From Aquificaceae bacterium (GTDB taxonomy: Bacteria; Aquificota; Aquificia; Aquificales; Aquificaceae): a stretch of 17,881 nucleotides of DNA. Below are positions 14,939 through 17,881 of this stretch, piece by piece. The stretch is taken from NCBI GenBank assembly GCA_015490105.1, contig WFYK01000117.1:1-17881 (forward strand). The letters run 5' to 3'. Under the pieces are notes generated by a model. That model did not search any database and was not told the origin of the DNA. It saw only the letters and a list, made by a program, of their open reading frames with translations. Positions within the stretch are counted from its first letter, which is position 1; each line of letters starts with the position of its first letter. A program made the position numbers and the translations under genes.

Positions 14939-15909
14939 CACTGTCCTTCTTCTATCATTTCGTTTTCTATTTCAAAAAACACGTAGTAGGCATTTACAGG
15001 ATTTACATCGAAAAAAACCGGCACCTGAGCGTATTCGGGGTTTATTTTAAGTAAGGCTTCGTTTATGTTTTCCCTAACGTAGTCTATGTCCTTCCCTTCC
15101 TCTATCATCTTCCTTATAACAGTCCTGAGATCGGATATGTAACGATAGGTCCACTTCACGCTTTTTTCGATCTTTTCCCAAGAAAGCATAGGTTCCCCGT
15201 GTCCGGGGAGTAGAACCGAGGGACGCATACTGAGGATTTCCTCCAAGCACTTGAGCCAAGTTCTTGAGTTTCCAGAACCCAAGAAAGGGAGCCTGCCGTC
15301 GAAAACCAGGTCTCCGCTAAAGAGAACCCCCTTTTCAGGGATCCAAACCACTATGTCTCCGGGCGTGTGTCCCCTGCAAAGGTGTTTGACTTCAAATACC
15401 GTTTCGCCCATCTGAACTTTAAGTTCTCCCTCGGAAAAAACGATGTCAGGGGGGATCATCTCCGTTCCATCCATGTGATCCTTGAGTATCTTTTTACGTG
15501 CTTCGTAAAAGTTCCAGCTCGAAGGACTCGAAACGTATTCGTTGGCCCACTCGTGGGCAATTATTTCAGCTCCTGCCTCTTTCAAAGCTCCCACACCATA
15601 AAAGTGATCCGTGTGATAGTGGGTAATTACCGCAAAGCGGACAGGCTTGTCGGTTATCTTCCTGATCGTTTCTACGAGCTCTTTCCCCAGCTTATAGGTA
15701 GTAAGAGCATCTACAACGAGAACACCCTCATCCGTTACCACAAAGTAGGCGTTTGAGATAAAGCCCCTGTTTTCGTAACTTACCTGCTCGTAAACACCGA
15801 AAACCCCGTAGACGTTATCTTTGATCTTTTTCAAGGTTTGGGAAACATGTTTGGGATAGTCTCCCCCGAAGGACAGGGCGATCAAAAAGAGAAGGATCAG
15901 AAGTTTCAT
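14938..15909 (-). CDS. Exported metallo-beta-lactamase-fold hydrolase (SoxH / quinoprotein-relay-like)
   Basis: A 323-aa protein with a cleavable signal peptide (MKLLILLFLIALSFGG, cut near residue 15-16), so periplasmic. The MBL fold is complete: THYHTDH (H97, H99, D101, H102), GHTPGD (H181), FSGD (D200) and LPGHGEP (H237), i.e. ligands for two metals. The overall pattern (NVYGVFG, GFISNAYFVVTDEGVLVVDA, GHGEPMLSW, then a helical tail) fits the exported MBL group annotated as SoxH-like or 'quinoprotein relay system zinc metallohydrolase', rather than glyoxalase II, RNase Z or persulfide dioxygenase. The substrate is unknown. The ATG overlaps the stop of the DUF302-like gene (ATGA) with GGGAGGT upstream, so the two exported proteins are made together. 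Its stop overlaps the purH start, which puts a periplasmic module at the head of a purine operon. Confidence 0.85.
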   Translation of the reverse strand: MKLLILLFLIALSFGGDYPKHVSQTLKKIKDNVYGVFGVYEQVSYENRGFISNAYFVVTDEGVLVVDALTTYKLGKELVETIRKITDKPVRFAVITHYHTDHFYGVGALKEAGAEIIAHEWANEYVSSPSSWNFYEARKKILKDHMDGTEMIPPDIVFSEGELKVQMGETVFEVKHLCRGHTPGDIVVWIPEKGVLFSGDLVFDGRLPFLGSGNSRTWLKCLEEILSMRPSVLLPGHGEPMLSWEKIEKSVKWTYRYISDLRTVIRKMIEEGKDIDYVRENINEALLKINPEYAQVPVFFDVNPVNAYYVFFEIENEMIEEGQ

Positions 15910-16352
15910 TCGCCCTTGACCTCCCGAATTGCGGAAAGAACATCTTCGTTTGCTTTTCTAAAGACCTCCTTAGCTCTATCGGAGAGTTTATCCTTGAACA
16001 CCCTCAATATTGTGTCCACATTCACAAAACCGACCACCACAGAACCGTCTTCCCTTTCGTATAGATAAATCCTGCAAGGTGCCATTACCCCCATCTTAGG
16101 AAATTCCCTAAAGATCTTCTCCGCATAAGAGAGATTGCAAACGAGCATGTAGCTAAAGCGAGGCTTTTCGGTAGAGACATCAACTACACCCAGAACGTTC
16201 ATGTTCCTACCATCTAAGGCGGTTTTAAGAAGAAGCTTTACGTCTTCGAAGTCCAAACCCTCTATAACCTCTTCGTATTGAAGAGGGTGTTCCCTTTCCT
16301 GGGCGATAAGCACAAGAGGTAAAGCCAGCAGTAAAAAGATAAACTTCCTCAT
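15906..16352 (-). CDS. Exported DUF302-like protein
   Basis: A 148-aa protein with a signal peptide (MRKFIFLLLALPLVLIAQ, cut near residue 17-18). The mature part resembles DUF302: a central LVCNLSYAEKIFREFPKMGV (C72) and APCRIYLYEREDGSVVVGFV (C93), the latter matching the family's 'lPC.i.vye..g...v' strand. DUF302 proteins are small alpha/beta proteins without a known enzyme activity, often near redox or sulfur genes. The two cysteines could form a disulfide or bind a ligand. The gene is first in its operon, overlaps the MBL gene by 4 bp (ATGA) and is divergent (38 bp) from a thioredoxin-like lipoprotein. No Shine-Dalgarno is seen; TAAAAT lies 7 nt before the ATG. The family call is by pattern recognition and needs a profile search. 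Confidence 0.75.
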   Translation of the reverse strand: MRKFIFLLLALPLVLIAQEREHPLQYEEVIEGLDFEDVKLLLKTALDGRNMNVLGVVDVSTEKPRFSYMLVCNLSYAEKIFREFPKMGVMAPCRIYLYEREDGSVVVGFVNVDTILRVFKDKLSDRAKEVFRKANEDVLSAIREVKGE

Positions 16353-16359
16353 GGGTAGT

Positions 16360-16365
16360 ATTTTA
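16360..16365 (-). promoter_or_regulatory. -10-like box (TAAAAT) for the DUF302-like gene
   Basis: On the minus strand TAAAAT (5 of 6 matches) is followed by ACTACCC and then ATG, a 7-nt spacing without a Shine-Dalgarno. A start point at the ATG would make the operon mRNA leaderless. No -35 is recognisable, so support comes from position and from the same layout at other operon heads in the window. Confidence 0.4.
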
Positions 16366-16375
16366 CGATCAGCGG

Positions 16376-16381
16376 TATATT
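16376..16381 (+). promoter_or_regulatory. -10-like box (TATATT) for the thioredoxin-like lipoprotein gene
   Basis: On the plus strand TATATT (5 of 6 matches) is followed by AATAGAGCT and then ATG, a 9-nt spacing. No Shine-Dalgarno and no clear -35 are visible. It lies in the same 38-bp divergent region as the TAAAAT box on the other strand. Confidence 0.4.
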
Positions 16382-16390
16382 AATAGAGCT

Positions 16391-16903
16391 ATGAGAGTGT
16401 GGGTAGGTGTTCTAAGTATCCTGATTTTAGCCCTGATAGGGTGCGAGAACAGGCAACCTTCGAGCGTTCAGGAAACATCTCAAGCACAAAGCGTAGAGGA
16501 AAAGAAAAGCTTAATCCCGTCCAAAGATTACGCCCTACTGATAGTGGAGAGCAAGAGCTGTATATACTGCAAGCAGTTGGACAAGGACATAAAAACGGAA
16601 AAGAGCCTCCAAGAGGCTCTTAAGGACATAGATCTGTTTAAGATCCTTTTTGAAAGCTACACCCCCGTGCAGGCTAACTTCGGAGGTCAAATCTTGGAGA
16701 TGTCCGAAAATGAGCTTGCGAGATTCCTCAACGCCACTTCTTTCCCCAATCTGATCTTTTACGATAAAAACGGTAACATAATTCTCCAAATCCCCGGTTA
16801 CCTTTACCCCTCCCAGCTCGTTTGCGTTATAGACTATGTAAAGAGCGGAGCCTACAAAAGTGAAGACGTAAACTCCTATCTCAAAAAGAAAGGTTGTGCA
16901 TGA
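16391..16903 (+). CDS. Thioredoxin-fold lipoprotein (SoxW/DsbE-like)
   Basis: A 170-aa exported lipoprotein: hydrophobic signal VWVGVLSILILALIGC with a lipobox (L-I-G-C, C18), then a Ser/Gln/Glu-rich linker to about residue 45 and a thioredoxin-like domain. The active-site motif is SCIYC (C57, C60) and the cis-proline is P119 in TSFPNLIFYD; ILQIPGYLYP follows as in SoxW/TlpA-type proteins. Two further Cys (C145 and C169, the next-to-last residue) are unusual and might form a second pair. It should act as a periplasmic, membrane-tethered thiol-disulfide reductase or reductant carrier. It is divergent from the DUF302-like and MBL genes, as expected for one redox or sulfur module. Its stop overlaps the downstream HAD gene start (ATGA), coupling the two. 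Confidence 0.86.
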   Translation: MRVWVGVLSILILALIGCENRQPSSVQETSQAQSVEEKKSLIPSKDYALLIVESKSCIYCKQLDKDIKTEKSLQEALKDIDLFKILFESYTPVQANFGGQILEMSENELARFLNATSFPNLIFYDKNGNIILQIPGYLYPSQLVCVIDYVKSGAYKSEDVNSYLKKKGCA

Positions 16904-17538
16904 AGGCGCTTCTATTCGATCTGGACGGGACACTCATAGACTCCGCACAGGACATAGCTTTAGCCCTTGAGAAAACCTTAAAGCAGGTCGGACTGATCCA
17001 CAAGATGCCCGACGATGTGAGACCTTTCGTAGGCGGGGGTGTAAAAGCCTTGCTGGAAAGGGTGCTGGGTGAAGACTACAGGGAGGAATTTGTAGAAATC
17101 TTTAGAAGTAACTACAGAGAAAATCCGGTTGTATACACAAGGCCTTTCGAGGGTGTGGTTGAAACCTTAAAAGTTTTAAAAGAGGCAGGCCTAAGGCTTG
17201 CGGTGGTTTCCAACAAACCCGAAGATCTTTCGGTTGAAATACTAAGACGTTTGGATTTGGCGGACATGTTTGACTTCATAGCGGGCGGAGACACATTCCC
17301 TGAAAAGAAACCCTCACCTCTCCCTATTATTGAAACCTTAAAAATCTTAGATGCGGATCCGTGCGAAAGCGTTATGATCGGTGATACGGAAGCAGACCTT
17401 GTAGCGGGTAAAGGCGCAGGAACCAAAACCGCCCTTGCCCAGTGGGGCTACGTGAAGATAAATTCCTCAAAACCGGACTTTTATCTGAAAAGGCCACAAG
17501 ATTTGCTTGACATATTCAACTCAAGCTCTGCTGTATAA
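16900..17538 (+). CDS. gph: HAD phosphatase, phosphoglycolate phosphatase-like
   Basis: A 212-aa HAD-superfamily subclass I phosphatase. Motif I FDLDGTLIDS (nucleophile D8 and acid/base D10), a helical C1 cap with PFVGGGVKALL (typical of Gph: 'vG.g...ll'), motif II VVSNKP, motif III lysine in FPEKKPSP, and motif IV MIGDTEADLVAGKGAG. These fit phosphoglycolate phosphatase, which removes the 2-phosphoglycolate formed by oxygenase activity or DNA repair; the related PpaX and PNKD-type HADs are alternatives. The ATG at 16900 overlaps the stop of the thioredoxin-like gene (ATGA) with AAAGG upstream; a TTG two codons earlier is less likely. The stop region overlaps the convergent RecO-like gene by 23 bp. 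In Aquificales Gph has no obvious link with the thioredoxin-like protein, so the coupling may simply be genome compaction. Confidence 0.87.
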   Translation: MKALLFDLDGTLIDSAQDIALALEKTLKQVGLIHKMPDDVRPFVGGGVKALLERVLGEDYREEFVEIFRSNYRENPVVYTRPFEGVVETLKVLKEAGLRLAVVSNKPEDLSVEILRRLDLADMFDFIAGGDTFPEKKPSPLPIIETLKILDADPCESVMIGDTEADLVAGKGAGTKTALAQWGYVKINSSKPDFYLKRPQDLLDIFNSSSAV

Positions 17539-17881
17539 GCTCTTCCAAAAGATTGTCACACTCCTTAAAGATCTCTTGAGATATTTCAAACTTATGGATT
17601 TCCTCAATTTTGGCCTCAATTAGCCTCTGCAGGAGTCTTCTACTACCCACTTTTATCGATCTTTGCTTTACCTTAGGTATACCCGATCCGAGGCATTTAA
17701 GAACATCGAGCTTAAACTTCAGTTTTAAAGCCCTCGGATTTTTTATATCCCCCAAACTAAGGTAGAAAACAAGTAGCCTGAAGAGATCTTCCTCGTAGAA
17801 AGGAATATCTTTCAGAAAGAAGTAAGACACCCAACTGCACCATCTTAGTTTCAAGTAAGTTAAAGGCCTGCAGAGGAAAAC
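17516..17881 (-). CDS. recO: C-terminal part of a RecO-like DNA repair protein (5' end beyond the right edge)
   Basis: The reading frame is open from the window edge to a TGA at 17516, giving 121 residues. A TTG at 17854 could be taken for a start, but the frame continues upstream with LCRPLTYLK, which looks like protein, so the gene is probably truncated by the window. The remaining part is helical and basic: YEEDLFRLLVFYLSLGD, then PRALKLKFKLDVLKCLGSGIP, which recalls the RecO pattern '...alrlFeLrLLellGyaP'. No zinc-binding Cys pairs follow, unlike classical RecO, though many RecO proteins lack them. RecO loads RecA with RecF/RecR during recombinational repair. The identity is a pattern-based guess; it could also be an unrelated helical protein. 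Confidence 0.42.
   Translation of the reverse strand, partial: VFLCRPLTYLKLRWCSWVSYFFLKDIPFYEEDLFRLLVFYLSLGDIKNPRALKLKFKLDVLKCLGSGIPKVKQRSIKVGSRRLLQRLIEAKIEEIHKFEISQEIFKECDNLLEELIQQSLS

Noticed and set aside
14939..14941. GTG directly before the purH ATG as the start (GTGA overlap)
   Set aside because: Possible, but the next codon is ATG with the usual PurH N-terminus (MRALLSVY) and a standard TGATG overlap; the difference is one residue.
16894..16899. TTG two codons upstream as the gph start
   Set aside because: The ATG at 16900 gives the standard HAD N-terminus (MKALLFDLDGT) and a regular ATGA overlap with the upstream gene.
1..17881. CRISPR arrays, insertion sequences, tRNA or rRNA genes, prophage remnants
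   Set aside because: I looked for regular repeats, transposase-like frames, cloverleaf-type sequences and rRNA signatures by eye on both strands and saw none. Genes are packed with gaps below about 110 bases.

Overview
This window looks like chromosomal housekeeping DNA from a thermophilic member of the Aquificaceae (Aquifex/Hydrogenobacter/Thermocrinis relatives). The basis is the protein style (very rich in Lys, Glu and Arg, heavy AGG/AAG/ATA codon use), compact genes with almost no spacer, and LepA, PurH and GlyA sequences that read like those I remember from Aquifex aeolicus. The MqnA quinone gene and the inositol-phosphate synthase also fit. The genus cannot be fixed without a database search. 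I see no mobile elements, CRISPR arrays, rRNA or tRNA genes, and no gene-free stretch above about 110 bases.

Layout, left to right. (1) Bases 1-2775, minus strand: ispD, a PcrA/UvrD-type helicase and the start of a lipoprotein gene. (2) 2806-3543, plus: mqnA, divergent from ispD and sharing a palindromic -10 box with it. (3) 3521-6541, minus: lepA, then the myo-inositol-1-phosphate synthase gene, which has its own promoter and a leader of about 57 nt. (4) 6558-7169, plus: a histidine-phosphatase (phosphoglycerate-mutase-like) gene, start-to-start with lepA across only 16 bp. (5) 7163-16352, minus: a nine-gene run: DUF302-like protein, periplasmic metallo-beta-lactamase-fold hydrolase, purH, birA, glyA, an EAL/HDOD protein, a soluble chemoreceptor-like protein with a Cys cluster, prmA, and an M23 peptidase. 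Most junctions overlap (TGATG, ATGA, CTGA). glyA also has a promoter-like site inside the end of birA. (6) 16391-17538, plus: a thioredoxin-fold lipoprotein and a phosphoglycolate-phosphatase-like HAD enzyme. (7) 17516-17881, minus: the 3' part of a RecO-like gene cut by the window edge.

How the genes fit together. ispD and mqnA feed isoprenoid and menaquinone synthesis. purH and glyA are joined by one-carbon folate metabolism. lepA and prmA act on the ribosome. The inositol-phosphate synthase could supply inositol lipids or inositol-phosphate solutes. The MBL hydrolase, the DUF302-like protein and the divergent thioredoxin-like lipoprotein are all predicted to be exported and look like one periplasmic redox or sulfur module. 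The EAL/HDOD protein and the soluble chemoreceptor-like protein form a small signalling pair.

The least ordinary signals concern gene starts. Several genes at the head of transcription units have no Shine-Dalgarno sequence and carry a TATAAT-like box 7-9 nt before the ATG, which suggests leaderless mRNAs. Genes inside operons mostly have Shine-Dalgarno sequences. prmA appears to start at a CTG. All three convergent gene pairs overlap tail to tail.
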